Origin: Burkholderiaceae bacterium
GTDB taxonomy: Bacteria > Pseudomonadota > Gammaproteobacteria > Burkholderiales > Burkholderiaceae_C
Reading direction: 5' to 3'
Assembly: GCA_913776825.1 (NCBI GenBank)
Contig: CAJYPV010000028.1
Location: forward strand, 186,001 to 250,000
Length of the DNA: 64,000 bases
The number at the start of each line of letters is the position of its first letter. Position 1 is the first letter of the stretch. Shown in pieces: positions 54,318-62,845 of this stretch. The position numbers and the translations under genes were made by a program. The notes under the pieces were generated by a model that saw nothing but the letters and a program-made list of their open reading frames with translations, was not told the DNA's origin and did not search any database.

Positions 54318-55937
54318 ATGCCGTCTTTCGCGCCTCGCCGTCCGCCCCTGGCGGCGGTGACCTCGCTCACCGCCGTCCTGTCCTTCTCTCTGGTGCTCGC
54401 CTGCGCCGGTTGCGGCGGCCAGCAGGACAGCGGGCCCGCCGCGCCCGCGTCCGCTTCCGAAGCCCTGATCCTCCCGAGCGATGTCTATGCCGACGCCTGC
54501 GCCGCGGACAACCCGCTGGCGCCGGAGGCCCTTCGCACCGGCAGCTCGCTGGTGGAGCGGCTGTGGTTGCGGTCGATGCTCAATGAGCGCTACCTCTGGC
54601 GCGAGCAGTTGCCGCTGCTGGATGCGACCGACGCGCGCTATCAGGGCGTCGACCACGAGACCTCGATGAGCCGCTGGTTCCAGGATCTGGTCCATCCGCC
54701 CGGGTCGAAGGACAAGTTCAGCTACCTCGAGACCACCGCTGAGAACGATGCCGCCAACCAGGGCGAGCGCATCGGCCCCGGCCTGCAGACCACCCGGGTC
54801 GTCGGCGTGCCGGCGCGCATGACGGTGCTGATGGTGTCGCCTGGAAGTCCCGCCGCGGCGGCGGGCGTGCAGCGCGGCGACGAGGTCATCCGCTACGACG
54901 GCCTCGATCTCGCCACCGCCTCCGAAGCCGACCTGGCCGATCTCCCGCGACGGGCCCGCACGGTGAAGGTGGGCGAGGTGACCTCCTGGGTCATTCGACG
55001 CGGAAGCGCCGTGCGGGAACTGTCGCTGACCAATGTGCTGGAGCAGGCCCCGCCGGTGGCGCTCGCCACGGTGTTGCCGGCCAGCCAAACCGGCAATCCC
55101 ACGGGAGGACCGGTGGGCTATCTGCTCTTCAATGAATTCACCCTGCCGGCCGAGGACGCGCTCGCGGCAGCCTTTCAGCAGTTCCAGGCGCAGCGGGTGC
55201 GCGATCTGATCATCGACCTGCGCTACAACGGCGGCGGCCTGGGCTTCATCGCGGCGCAACTGGCCTACATGATTGCGGGACCGTCGACCGGCGATCGCGT
55301 CTTCAATGCAGACCGCCTGAATGACCGGCTCACCGAGCAGATGGGCCCCGGCGCCAGCACGCTCCCGTTTCTGTCGACGTCCTGCCATCCCGGCCCCTTC
55401 ATGAACGGCTGCACGCTGGAGCAGCCGCTGCCCAGCCTGTCGCTGTCACGGGTGTTCGTGCTCACCGGGCCGGGCACCTGCTCGGCCAGCGAGCTGCTGA
55501 TCAACGGCCTGCGCGGGGTGGATGTCGAGGTGATCCAGATCGGCGAGACCACCTGCGGCAAACCCTTCGGCTTCCAGGCCGTGGCGCATTGCGGCTACAC
55601 CACCCATGCGATCGATCGGCAGACGTCCAATGCCAAGGGCTTCGGCGACTATGCGGACGGCTTCTCGCCCGGCGGCACCGGGGCGGCGGGGCTGCCGGGC
55701 TGTCGGGTGGCGGACGACCTGACCCATGCGCTGGGTCATCCGTCGGAGGGGCTGCTCTCCACGGCGCTTTACTTCCGCAGCCAGCAGCAGTGTCCGAGCG
55801 GCAGGTTCTGGGCGGCGCCACTGCGGGCCGACGGGCTGCAAGGCGCCGCGGCGGTCTCGCCATCGGGCGCTGCGTCGTCACCGACGGTGCCGCTGCAGCC
55901 GTCCCGGCCGTTGCTGCTGAAGCGGCCGTCGCTCTGA
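54318..55937 (+). CDS. S41 family peptidase lipoprotein B (paralog)
   Basis: A 539-residue paralog of the preceding peptidase. ATG 54318 follows GGAG; lipobox VLACAGCGGQQ (either Cys may be acylated). The same blocks recur: PDZ-like MVSPGSPAAAAGVQRGDEVI, IIDLRYNGGGLGFIAAQLAYM, GPGTCSASELLINGL and GETTCGKPFGF with Ser and Lys conserved. The tandem pair likely arose by duplication, and both are predicted active. Confidence 0.88.
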   Translation: MPSFAPRRPPLAAVTSLTAVLSFSLVLACAGCGGQQDSGPAAPASASEALILPSDVYADACAADNPLAPEALRTGSSLVERLWLRSMLNERYLWREQLPLLDATDARYQGVDHETSMSRWFQDLVHPPGSKDKFSYLETTAENDAANQGERIGPGLQTTRVVGVPARMTVLMVSPGSPAAAAGVQRGDEVIRYDGLDLATASEADLADLPRRARTVKVGEVTSWVIRRGSAVRELSLTNVLEQAPPVALATVLPASQTGNPTGGPVGYLLFNEFTLPAEDALAAAFQQFQAQRVRDLIIDLRYNGGGLGFIAAQLAYMIAGPSTGDRVFNADRLNDRLTEQMGPGASTLPFLSTSCHPGPFMNGCTLEQPLPSLSLSRVFVLTGPGTCSASELLINGLRGVDVEVIQIGETTCGKPFGFQAVAHCGYTTHAIDRQTSNAKGFGDYADGFSPGGTGAAGLPGCRVADDLTHALGHPSEGLLSTALYFRSQQQCPSGRFWAAPLRADGLQGAAAVSPSGAASSPTVPLQPSRPLLLKRPSL

Positions 55938-55946
55938 CGGGTCATC

Positions 55947-55977
55947 GGGGACGGGCGCCTTCCGGCGCCTCGTCCCT
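55947..55977. terminator. strong hairpin between convergent S41B and pssA
   Basis: GGGGACGGGCGCC (55947-55959) pairs with GGCGCC-T-CGTCCCT (55964-55977) through 13 pairs with one bulged T and a TTCC loop. It can act in both directions; there is no long T-run. Confidence 0.65.
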
Positions 55978-55990
55978 CAGGTTCACAGGT

Positions 55991-56608
55991 TCACAGCTTC
56001 GGAATGCGGATGCGGCTGATCATCAGCGAGCCGGAGACCGCGAACATCAGCACCAGCGGATGCAGCATGAAGCCGGCGAGGCGCAGCTCACCGAACCACA
56101 GCGCGTCGCCGATGGCGCCTTGCGCTGCCGCCACCCACAGCACGATGACCAGCACCAGCGAGGTCGGAATCGGCGTGCCTTCGAAGAACTTGACCTTGCC
56201 GCTGCCGGCGCTGAGTTCTTCGGCGGTGATGTTGTAGCGGGCCAGGCGCGACACGCCGGCGGCCACGAAGAAGCCCAGGATGATCCGGTCCCACAGGCCC
56301 TGCATGCCGCAGCCGTAGGCAATGACTGCGGGCGCGACGCCGAAGGAAATGATGTCGGCCAGCGAGTCCAGTTCCCGGCCCATCGCCGAGCTCTTCTGGC
56401 GCCAGCGGGCGATGCGGCCGTCCAGCACGTCGAAGATCAGGGCGGCCGGAATCAGCGCGCAGGCGTAATACAGATGCAGCAGTTCGCGGTTCTGCAGATA
56501 GGTCATCACCGAGAACAGCGCGCCGATGCCGCAAAACGCGTTGCCTAGAGTGAACCAGTCGGCGAGATGGAACTCGCGAATCATGGAAAAAGGCTTGGGT
56601 CGGTTCAT
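55991..56608 (-). CDS. pssA: CDP-diacylglycerol--serine O-phosphatidyltransferase
   Basis: A 205-residue integral membrane enzyme that makes phosphatidylserine. The CDP-alcohol phosphotransferase motif DG-x2-AR-x8-G-x3-D-x3-D is complete (DGRIARW ... GRELDSLAD). The N-terminus and about six further hydrophobic segments fit the type II PssA of proteobacteria. Start 56608 (MNRPKPFSM) is chosen over 56647. Confidence 0.93.
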   Translation of the reverse strand: MNRPKPFSMIREFHLADWFTLGNAFCGIGALFSVMTYLQNRELLHLYYACALIPAALIFDVLDGRIARWRQKSSAMGRELDSLADIISFGVAPAVIAYGCGMQGLWDRIILGFFVAAGVSRLARYNITAEELSAGSGKVKFFEGTPIPTSLVLVIVLWVAAAQGAIGDALWFGELRLAGFMLHPLVLMFAVSGSLMISRIRIPKL

Positions 56609-56683
56609 GGCCGGGAGCATAAGCGATGGTCTGGACGGTACCGGCAAAGGCCGCGCCCGGGCCGGTCGAGGGACTTGCCGGGG

Positions 56684-57886
56684 TCAGCGGCGGCCCGGTG
56701 GCGGCCCGTCGGCGCCGTCCGCCTGTGGCGTGTTGGGCCCGTTCGCCCCCGTGAGGTCGCGCGGGCTGTCGGTCAGCCGCGCCCAGCCTTTGCGGGCGAG
56801 GTGGCGGGCCAGCAGCGGCACCGGCATCCGCAGCCAGTGCGCCCGCACATACAGCGCCAGCGCCGCCAGGTCGTGGCCGGGCAGGCGGCAGCTCTCATGC
56901 GCCGGGCGCAGCAGCCGGCGGTAGCAGGCATCCAGCAGACGGCGCTGGACCGAGCCGTGTGCGGGCAGTTCGTCGAGGAGCTCGTACGGGAAGGGCGTGT
57001 CGAGCCAGCGCCGGGTGTAGCGCAAGGCGAGGGCCAACGGCCCCGTCAGTCCGATGTGGGAGGCGCGGGCCAGCAGGCGCGGCCAGAAGCCGTCGACGGC
57101 GCCGAACTCCCGCAGCAGCGCATCCAGATCGAACAGATCCCGCAAGCCGTTGGGCAGCTCGCCCTCATGGAACAGATGGGCGGCGCTGTGCAGCAGCATG
57201 TCCTCAGGCGGCAGGACGAACACGCCCGGCCGCCCCGGCAGCGGGCGCGGTGCGTCGAACAGCGCGCGGCTGTTCAAGGGCGTGCGGGCGGTCGGCGGCA
57301 GCAGGGTGTGGTGCAGGTCGAGCGAGGTGCCGCGGCGCTTGTGATGCAAGGGCGGCAGCTCATGCATCCATTGGCGGTAGTAGCGCTGGTCGTACCGGTC
57401 CAGATCGTCGAAGGCCCAGCCGTGGACCAGCAGCGTCGTCTCGGCGCGGGCCAGCTGGTCGGGCGGCAGCAGCAGGTCGATGTCGCTGAACATGCGGCCC
57501 GGCGCGGGCGCGTGGCCGCCCAGCGCATAGGCCGCGCCTTTCAGCAGGATCAGCGGGCCGGGCAATTCGGCCAGCGTCTCGCGCAGCAGGTCGACCTCTC
57601 GCGCCAGCATCTGGGTCTGGCGCCGCGACAGCAGCAACGCAGCGTGCAGATGCGGTTGCACGGGCGCCGGCAGGCGTTCCAGCCAGCCGGCGTCGGCCAT
57701 CTGCCGCGCCAGCCGCCCGGCCAGATTGGAGCGCCGCGCCTGGCGCAACAGCAGGTCCCAGGCGGCGGGCGAGAGCGTCAGCGCCTGCGCCGGATCCAGC
57801 AGCACCCGCACCAGCAGCGGTCGGTCTGCTGCATCGGTGCGCGCGTCGACGGTGCGACGCTCGTCGGAAGGCGGACGGGCGGTCAT
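56684..57886 (-). CDS. NTP_transf_5-type nucleotidyltransferase of HPr-rel-A cluster
   Basis: A 400-residue soluble protein. The motif GRMFSDIDLLLPP (two acidic residues of the nucleotidyltransferase fold) and LILLKGAAYALGG fit the NTP_transf_5 family of uncharacterised nucleotidyltransferases, often linked to PqqD/HprK-like genes. The ATG at 57886 overlaps the HprK-like stop (ATGA). The last 40 residues are Gly/Pro-rich and disordered. The activity is unproven. Confidence 0.8.
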   Translation of the reverse strand: MTARPPSDERRTVDARTDAADRPLLVRVLLDPAQALTLSPAAWDLLLRQARRSNLAGRLARQMADAGWLERLPAPVQPHLHAALLLSRRQTQMLAREVDLLRETLAELPGPLILLKGAAYALGGHAPAPGRMFSDIDLLLPPDQLARAETTLLVHGWAFDDLDRYDQRYYRQWMHELPPLHHKRRGTSLDLHHTLLPPTARTPLNSRALFDAPRPLPGRPGVFVLPPEDMLLHSAAHLFHEGELPNGLRDLFDLDALLREFGAVDGFWPRLLARASHIGLTGPLALALRYTRRWLDTPFPYELLDELPAHGSVQRRLLDACYRRLLRPAHESCRLPGHDLAALALYVRAHWLRMPVPLLARHLARKGWARLTDSPRDLTGANGPNTPQADGADGPPPGRR

Positions 57887-58833
57887 GGTCGGCCCTCGGG
57901 GGACACATCGGTCGCCGTGTCGGGCAGCGACGGCGTCAGCGCGTCGAAACACGCCACCGCCTCATCCAGCCGGCTGTATTCGAAGTGGAAGCAGTCGGCG
58001 TTCGTCACCAGCCGCCCCAGCGCCTGGAAGCCGGCCTGGCCGTGCAGGTCGTAATTGAAGGATTGCTCCGCCAGGTCCATGAAGGCCCGGGCGCGCTCGA
58101 TCGGCGTCAGCTGGGTGGGCGCGTCGGCGCGCCAGCTGGGCAGCACCACCCAGGCCGGCCGGGCGGGTTCGAGGCGGCGGCGAATCGCGTCATCCGGCGC
58201 GCGCACCAGGGCCACGGTGCCCTTGCTGGTGTTGGGCATCGAGGCGCTGAACAGCGCCTGCGGCGCGAAGTCGCGCATCAGCGGAATCGACGCATTCTTC
58301 AGATTGATCGGCCGCGCCATGCCATGGATCAGCCCGGTGCGCAGGTCCAGCAGACCCAGCTCATCGGACAGCAGGCGCCAGCCTCGATGCGCCAGCGCCG
58401 CGCACAGGGTGCTCTTGCCGGAGCCGGGCGGTGCCGGCATCACCAGCGCGCGGCCGTCTCGCTCCAGGACGGCGGCATGGATCAGCAGGTATTGATGGGC
58501 ATGGGCGGCGATGCACCAGTTGATGCCCCATTCCAGCATCGCGAGCGCCTGCGCGGCGGGCAGCGGGGTGAAGGAACGCTGGCCGTCGAACCAGAATTCG
58601 GCCTTGCCCTGCCAGCGGCTGAGCCAGTGGGCGCTGCGCTGCACGGCGACATGGAAGTCGATGAACTCGCCGTCCTCGACCAGGTCGAAGTCGCGGTACA
58701 TCGCGGCCAGATCGTCGGCCAGATGCGGCAGGTCCGAGCGCACCCGCACGGTGAAGGGATGAAGATGCAGCGCCACGCCGTCGCGGCGCAGGCGCTGGCG
58801 AAGCTCGCCGCGCTCGATCTGACCGACTCTCAA
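57883..58833 (-). CDS. HprK-related kinase A (HPr-rel-A system)
   Basis: A 316-residue HPr-kinase-like protein. It has a P-loop (MPAPPGSGKSTLCAALAHRG) and typical downstream blocks (RLLSDELGLLD, IPLMRDFAPQALFS, WVVLPSWRAD), but no adjacent HPr. TTG at 58833 is chosen because it overlaps the PqqD-like stop (TTGA); the frame extends upstream only through the neighbour. In annotated HPr-rel-A systems this kinase is co-encoded with a PqqD-like protein; the pathway is uncharacterised. Confidence 0.83.
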   Translation of the reverse strand: MRVGQIERGELRQRLRRDGVALHLHPFTVRVRSDLPHLADDLAAMYRDFDLVEDGEFIDFHVAVQRSAHWLSRWQGKAEFWFDGQRSFTPLPAAQALAMLEWGINWCIAAHAHQYLLIHAAVLERDGRALVMPAPPGSGKSTLCAALAHRGWRLLSDELGLLDLRTGLIHGMARPINLKNASIPLMRDFAPQALFSASMPNTSKGTVALVRAPDDAIRRRLEPARPAWVVLPSWRADAPTQLTPIERARAFMDLAEQSFNYDLHGQAGFQALGRLVTNADCFHFEYSRLDEAVACFDALTPSLPDTATDVSPEGRP

Positions 58834-59123
58834 GCCCGCGGCTCCTCCGCCAGCAGACGGATGTCGATCAGGCGCGCCAGATGCAGCGACAGCAGATCGT
58901 CCAGCGCCTCGGGCGAGGGCGGTTGATCCCAGTCGATGTCGTGGGCCAGACGCTGGCGAAGCTGATCCCGGTCCAGCGGCTCGGCTTCCAGCCATTCCGC
59001 CAGTTGCGCGCCGAGCGCGGCAATCAGATGGGTGTCGCCGCCGATGGGGTCGAAAAACACCGCGTGCTGCTCACCCTCCCAGGCCAGCAGCACGTCATGG
59101 AGTCGATGGCGGCAGCGCCACAC
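58830..59123 (-). CDS. PqqD-like protein, HPr-rel-A system
   Basis: A 97-residue PqqD-fold protein. With a GTG start at 59123 the N-terminus is VWRCRHRLHDVLLAWEGE, then FFDPIGGDTHLIAALGAQLAEWL, the PqqD pattern of a beta hairpin and helix. PqqD proteins bind leader peptides of ribosomal natural products; here the partner is unknown. The start lies 13 bp after the stop of the Tat-exported protein, which may be the cluster's substrate or product. Confidence 0.75.
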   Translation of the reverse strand: MWRCRHRLHDVLLAWEGEQHAVFFDPIGGDTHLIAALGAQLAEWLEAEPLDRDQLRQRLAHDIDWDQPPSPEALDDLLSLHLARLIDIRLLAEEPRA

Positions 59124-59136
59124 GTCGTCGGACGCG

Positions 59137-59802
59137 TCAGGTCCGGACGAGGTAGTTCTCGGAGAGATAGCGGCGGATTTCCGCTTCGGTCCACGGGCTG
59201 CCGGTGGAGTTGCTCGGCCGGAAGGCATTCGGGCCTTGCGCTGCCATGGTCAGGAGCATGTCCTGGCCGTTGGACAGCACGCAGTCGGCGACGCTGTGGC
59301 CGGCGAACAGGGTGTTGAGCCGCGCCACCACCATCAGCGTGCCCCAGCCGCCCGGATCCTTGGTCAGCAACTGGTAGACGTTGGCGGTGGAGGACACGTT
59401 CTTCAGCGTGCCGGGGAACAGCTTGCCCACGGTCAGCTTGGCCTGGGCATCCGTGACCGTCTTGCCGGAATACCAGCGCGCCACCACGTACATCCAGGGC
59501 GCCGTGTTGGAGACCTGCGAGCGGATGCTGTTGTTGGCCCAGTTGGTGATGGTCCAGCACTCGGTGTTGCTGAGCACGGCCGCGGCGGCGCGGGCCTGCA
59601 CGCTGGCGCCACCATTGCGCAGCACCGCCGAGCCCCAGGCCGAGGTGGTGTTGCAATGCCAGGCCATCACCGGCCGGCTGGCCAGCGTCAGACCCACCGG
59701 CACCACGCCGGCCTGGATGAACCGGCGACGGCGCTGCGAGACCCCAGCGCCGACAGGCAAGGTCGGCTCGGACGGCTTTTCAGTTTCGCTGCGGTGGTCC
59801 AT
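59137..59802 (-). CDS. Tat-exported protein of HPr-rel-A cluster
   Basis: A 221-residue protein I do not recognise. The N-terminus carries a Tat signal (QRRRRFIQAGVVPVGLTLAS, cleavage near VMA-WHC). The mature 175 residues are Trp/Asn/Ser/Thr-rich with Cys in WHCN, TECW and ADCV, and an even spread of small strands and helices. It is the first gene of the HPr-rel-A operon. A hairpin (GATCGGA-CGCA-TCCGATC, 59855-59872) lies 53 bp upstream. Confidence 0.7.
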   Translation of the reverse strand: MDHRSETEKPSEPTLPVGAGVSQRRRRFIQAGVVPVGLTLASRPVMAWHCNTTSAWGSAVLRNGGASVQARAAAAVLSNTECWTITNWANNSIRSQVSNTAPWMYVVARWYSGKTVTDAQAKLTVGKLFPGTLKNVSSTANVYQLLTKDPGGWGTLMVVARLNTLFAGHSVADCVLSNGQDMLLTMAAQGPNAFRPSNSTGSPWTEAEIRRYLSENYLVRT

Positions 59803-59854
59803 AAACTCAGCTTTCGTGATGCACGGGCCCCCGTGAGGGGCGGACGCTCAAGCC

Positions 59855-59872
59855 GATCGGACGCATCCGATC
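59855..59872. repeat. GATCGGA/TCCGATC inverted repeat upstream of HPr-rel-A operon
   Basis: A perfect 7-bp inverted repeat with a 4-nt centre, 53 bp before the first gene of the leftward operon; candidate operator or 5' leader hairpin. Confidence 0.45.
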
Positions 59873-59976
59873 TGCCACTGCAGTGTTTCATACCGGACCG
59901 CCGACCACCAGCGGGAAGCCCCCCTTGAACGGGTGGCGTACGGCAGTTTCCGATCACCGGTCAAGTGTGCGCCTGC

Positions 59977-60441
59977 TCACGGGCCGTCACCGATGGATAC
60001 AGCATCCAACTGCGCCTGCAGCCAGCTGAGCGCGTCCTCAAGATGGTGGAAGACACGGAAGCGGCGTCCGTGTTTGCGGTACAGGGCGTCGTACAGCGGC
60101 ACCATCAGATCGCGGCCTTCGACCTCCGCGCCCACCACATACGCGACCGCCACCGGGGCGGGGCGGTCTCGGGAGATGTCGGAGAGGAATCGGCCCAGCG
60201 CGTCCATGGATTCGGGCGAGGCCAGCATGCTGACGCTGAGCTCCGCCAGATCGGTGAAGCGCGCCGGCGGCGGATCCTGGGTCAGCAGGTCATCCATGGC
60301 GCGAGCCAGTCCGATCACGGCCTCCCGGTTGAAGGGGCCCTCGGCGCGGGAGCGCACCATCGCGCCTTCCCGCCACACCTCGATGTGGCCGTGAGGCCGG
60401 AACGGCCCGTCCACAAAGGCTTGAATATCGCGCTTCACCAC
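59977..60441 (-). CDS. SpoIIAA-like (STAS-fold) protein
   Basis: A 154-residue soluble protein with an alpha/beta pattern like the SpoIIAA-like family: IEVWREGAMVRSRAEGPFN at the start, then a helix (REAVIGLARAMDDLL), a strand (VAVAYVVGAEVEG) and a final helix (RFRVFHHLEDALSWLQAQL). The last helix matches the Asp/Glu-rich end common in these proteins. Function unknown; it lies upstream of the HPr-rel-A operon on the same strand with 174 bp between them. Confidence 0.65.
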   Translation of the reverse strand: MVKRDIQAFVDGPFRPHGHIEVWREGAMVRSRAEGPFNREAVIGLARAMDDLLTQDPPPARFTDLAELSVSMLASPESMDALGRFLSDISRDRPAPVAVAYVVGAEVEGRDLMVPLYDALYRKHGRRFRVFHHLEDALSWLQAQLDAVSIGDGP

Positions 60442-60602
60442 AGATCCCGGTCTCCAATGTTCGTTGTGGACCGAATCTTCAGCCGACCGTTGGCGGGTGC
60501 CAAGACCGTGGCTGGGGGTGGGGCGCGCGCAGTCGCCGAGGGTGTGGACGATGTCGCGATCCGGACCGCGGCGCCCCTGCGCAGGGTGGCCGCGGCCGGG
60601 CG

Positions 60603-62528
60603 TCAGTCGGCGTCCGCCACCGCCGGACCGGCGTCGACGACGTCGGCGCCCGCGCGCCGAGACGCCGTGGGCGCGCCGGTGCCGGCTTCCGCTTCGTCCA
60701 GCTCATCCTCGACCAGGAAGCCGCCGCTCTGATGCGCCCACAGCTTGGCGTACAGGCCGCCCTGCGCCAGCAGCGAGGCATGGTCGCCCTGCTCGACGAT
60801 GCGGCCCTGGTCCATCACGATCAGTCGGTCCATGGCGGCGATGGTGGACAGCCGGTGCGCGATGGCCACGACCGTCTTGCCTTCCATCAGCCGGTACAGG
60901 CTGCGCTGGATGGCGGCCTCGACCTCGGAATCCAGCGCGCTGGTGGCTTCATCCAGCAGCAGGATGGGCGCATCCTTGAGCATCACCCGGGCGATCGCGA
61001 TCCGCTGGCGCTGGCCGCCGGACAGCTTCACGCCGCGCTCGCCGACATGCGCGTCATAGGCCTGGCGGCCCTTGGCATCGGTCAGGCCGTCGATGAAGTC
61101 GGCCGCTTCGGCGCGCACGGCGGCGGCGCGCATCGCGTCGTCGGTCGCATCGGGGCGGCCATACATCAGGTTGTCGCGCACCGAGCGGTGCAGCAGGCTG
61201 GTGTCCTGGGTGACCATGCCCACCTGCGCGCGCAGGCTGTCCTGGGTGACGCGGGCGATGTCCTGACCGTCGATCAACACCCGGCCGCTGTCGATGTCAT
61301 AGAAGCGCAGCAGCAGATTCAACAACGTCGACTTGCCGGCGCCGGAGCGGCCGACCACGCCGATCTTCTCGCCGGGACGGATGTGCAGGGTCAGGTCATG
61401 CAGCACCGGCTTCTTGCCGCCGTAGCTGAAGTTGACCTGCTCGAAATGCAATTCGCCGCGCTCGACCGTCAGCGGTTGGGCGTCCGGCACATCGCGGATC
61501 GCGATCGGCCGGGACAGCGTGCTGATGCCGTCCTGCACGGTGCCGATGTTCTCGAACAGGCTGGCCATCTCCCACATGATCCAGTGGGAAATGCCGTTGA
61601 GCCGCAAGGCCATCGCCGTGGCGGCCGCGACCGCCCCGATGCCGACCTGGCCTTGAATCCACAGCCAGACCGTCATGCCGGCGGTGGCAGCGATCAGACC
61701 CATCGACAACGCATGGTTGACGATCTCGAAGCCGCTGATCAGGCGCATCTGGCGATAGGCCGTGGCGAGGAAATCCTTCATCGCGCTGCTCGCGAAGCCG
61801 GCCTCACGCTGGCTGTGGGAGAACAGCTTGACGGTGCTGATGTTGGTGTAGGCGTCGGTCACCCGACCAGTCATCAGGCTGCGGGCATCGGCCTGCGCGG
61901 CGGCGGCCTTGCCCAGACGCGGCACGAAGAAAATCAGCGCCACCACATAGCAGGCCAGCCAGCCCAGGAAGGGCAGGAGCAGCGTCAGGTCGAAGCTGCC
62001 GACGACGCCCAGCATCGTCACGAAGTAGATGGTGATGAAGACCAGGATGTCGGTCACGATCAGCACGCAGTCGCGCACCGCCAGTGAGGTCTGCATCAGC
62101 TTGGCCGAGACGCGGCCGGCAAACTCATCCTGATAGAAGCTCATGCTCTGCGCGAGCAGATGGCGGTGGAAGTTCCAGCGCAGCCGCATCGGGAAGTTGC
62201 TGGACAGGCCCTGATACTTGCTCAAACTCTGCAGACCGATCAGCAGCGGGCTGGCCAACAGAATGCCGGCCAGCATCAGCAGCTTGGATTTCTGGGTGGC
62301 CCACCATTGATCGGCGGGCACGGCGCTCAGCCAGTCCACCACCGACCCCAGCATCGAGAACAACAGCGCCTCGAAGGCGCCGATGGCGGCGGTCAGCACG
62401 ATCAGCACCAGGATCAGCCGGCGCATGCCCAGCGTGGCGGACCAGACAAACGCGAAGAACCCCGCCGGTGGCTGGGGCGCCGGCGTGGTCGGAAACGGAT
62501 CGACGAGTTTTTCGAACCAGCCAAACAC
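60603..62528 (-). CDS. MsbA-like ABC exporter (fused membrane and ATPase domains)
   Basis: A 641-residue half-transporter. Six helices cover residues about 30-320; the ATPase has Walker A GRSGAGKST, LSGGQRQRIAIARVM, LLLDEATSALD and IAHRLS. The GTG at 62528 follows AGGAG by seven bases, giving an N-terminus VFGWFEKLVDPF typical for this group of exporters; the ATG at 62546 is upstream of that SD. The C-terminal 35 residues are acidic and disordered. Likely a homodimeric exporter of lipid or drug-like substrates. Confidence 0.9.
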   Translation of the reverse strand: MFGWFEKLVDPFPTTPAPQPPAGFFAFVWSATLGMRRLILVLIVLTAAIGAFEALLFSMLGSVVDWLSAVPADQWWATQKSKLLMLAGILLASPLLIGLQSLSKYQGLSSNFPMRLRWNFHRHLLAQSMSFYQDEFAGRVSAKLMQTSLAVRDCVLIVTDILVFITIYFVTMLGVVGSFDLTLLLPFLGWLACYVVALIFFVPRLGKAAAAQADARSLMTGRVTDAYTNISTVKLFSHSQREAGFASSAMKDFLATAYRQMRLISGFEIVNHALSMGLIAATAGMTVWLWIQGQVGIGAVAAATAMALRLNGISHWIMWEMASLFENIGTVQDGISTLSRPIAIRDVPDAQPLTVERGELHFEQVNFSYGGKKPVLHDLTLHIRPGEKIGVVGRSGAGKSTLLNLLLRFYDIDSGRVLIDGQDIARVTQDSLRAQVGMVTQDTSLLHRSVRDNLMYGRPDATDDAMRAAAVRAEAADFIDGLTDAKGRQAYDAHVGERGVKLSGGQRQRIAIARVMLKDAPILLLDEATSALDSEVEAAIQRSLYRLMEGKTVVAIAHRLSTIAAMDRLIVMDQGRIVEQGDHASLLAQGGLYAKLWAHQSGGFLVEDELDEAEAGTGAPTASRRAGADVVDAGPAVADAD

Positions 62529-62845
62529 GGCGGTCTCCTGAATCATGGAAGGTGAGAACCGGCGAGCCTACAGGAGGCGTGTGGCGGGCGTCGATCCCGT
62601 GTGTGTCGATTGGTGGGATGGGGCGGTTGGGTGGCCGGTTCTCGCGTGCGGATGGGTGTGGGGAGGGGCGGCTGGGCTGGTGGGCTGGTGGGGTGCGGTG
62701 CGGGGACCGAGCACGCCCCAAGGGGCCGCCGGCCCCTTGCGCTCAGACGCGTTCGCATTCGCTTCAGGAGCCGGCGGTCCCTCGGGGCCGATGGACCGAG
62801 CCAGGCCGGCTCACATCGCGGCGCTGGAGCGGGCGGTGGCGATGC
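62529..62845. other. 317-bp gap without a supported gene; contains one palindrome
   Basis: No frame with family features was found. A perfect 9-bp inverted repeat, CAAGGGGCC/GGCCCCTTG (62719-62727 with 62731-62739, 3-nt loop), lies in the middle and could act as a hairpin at the end of the phosphatase transcript. Confidence 0.6.
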
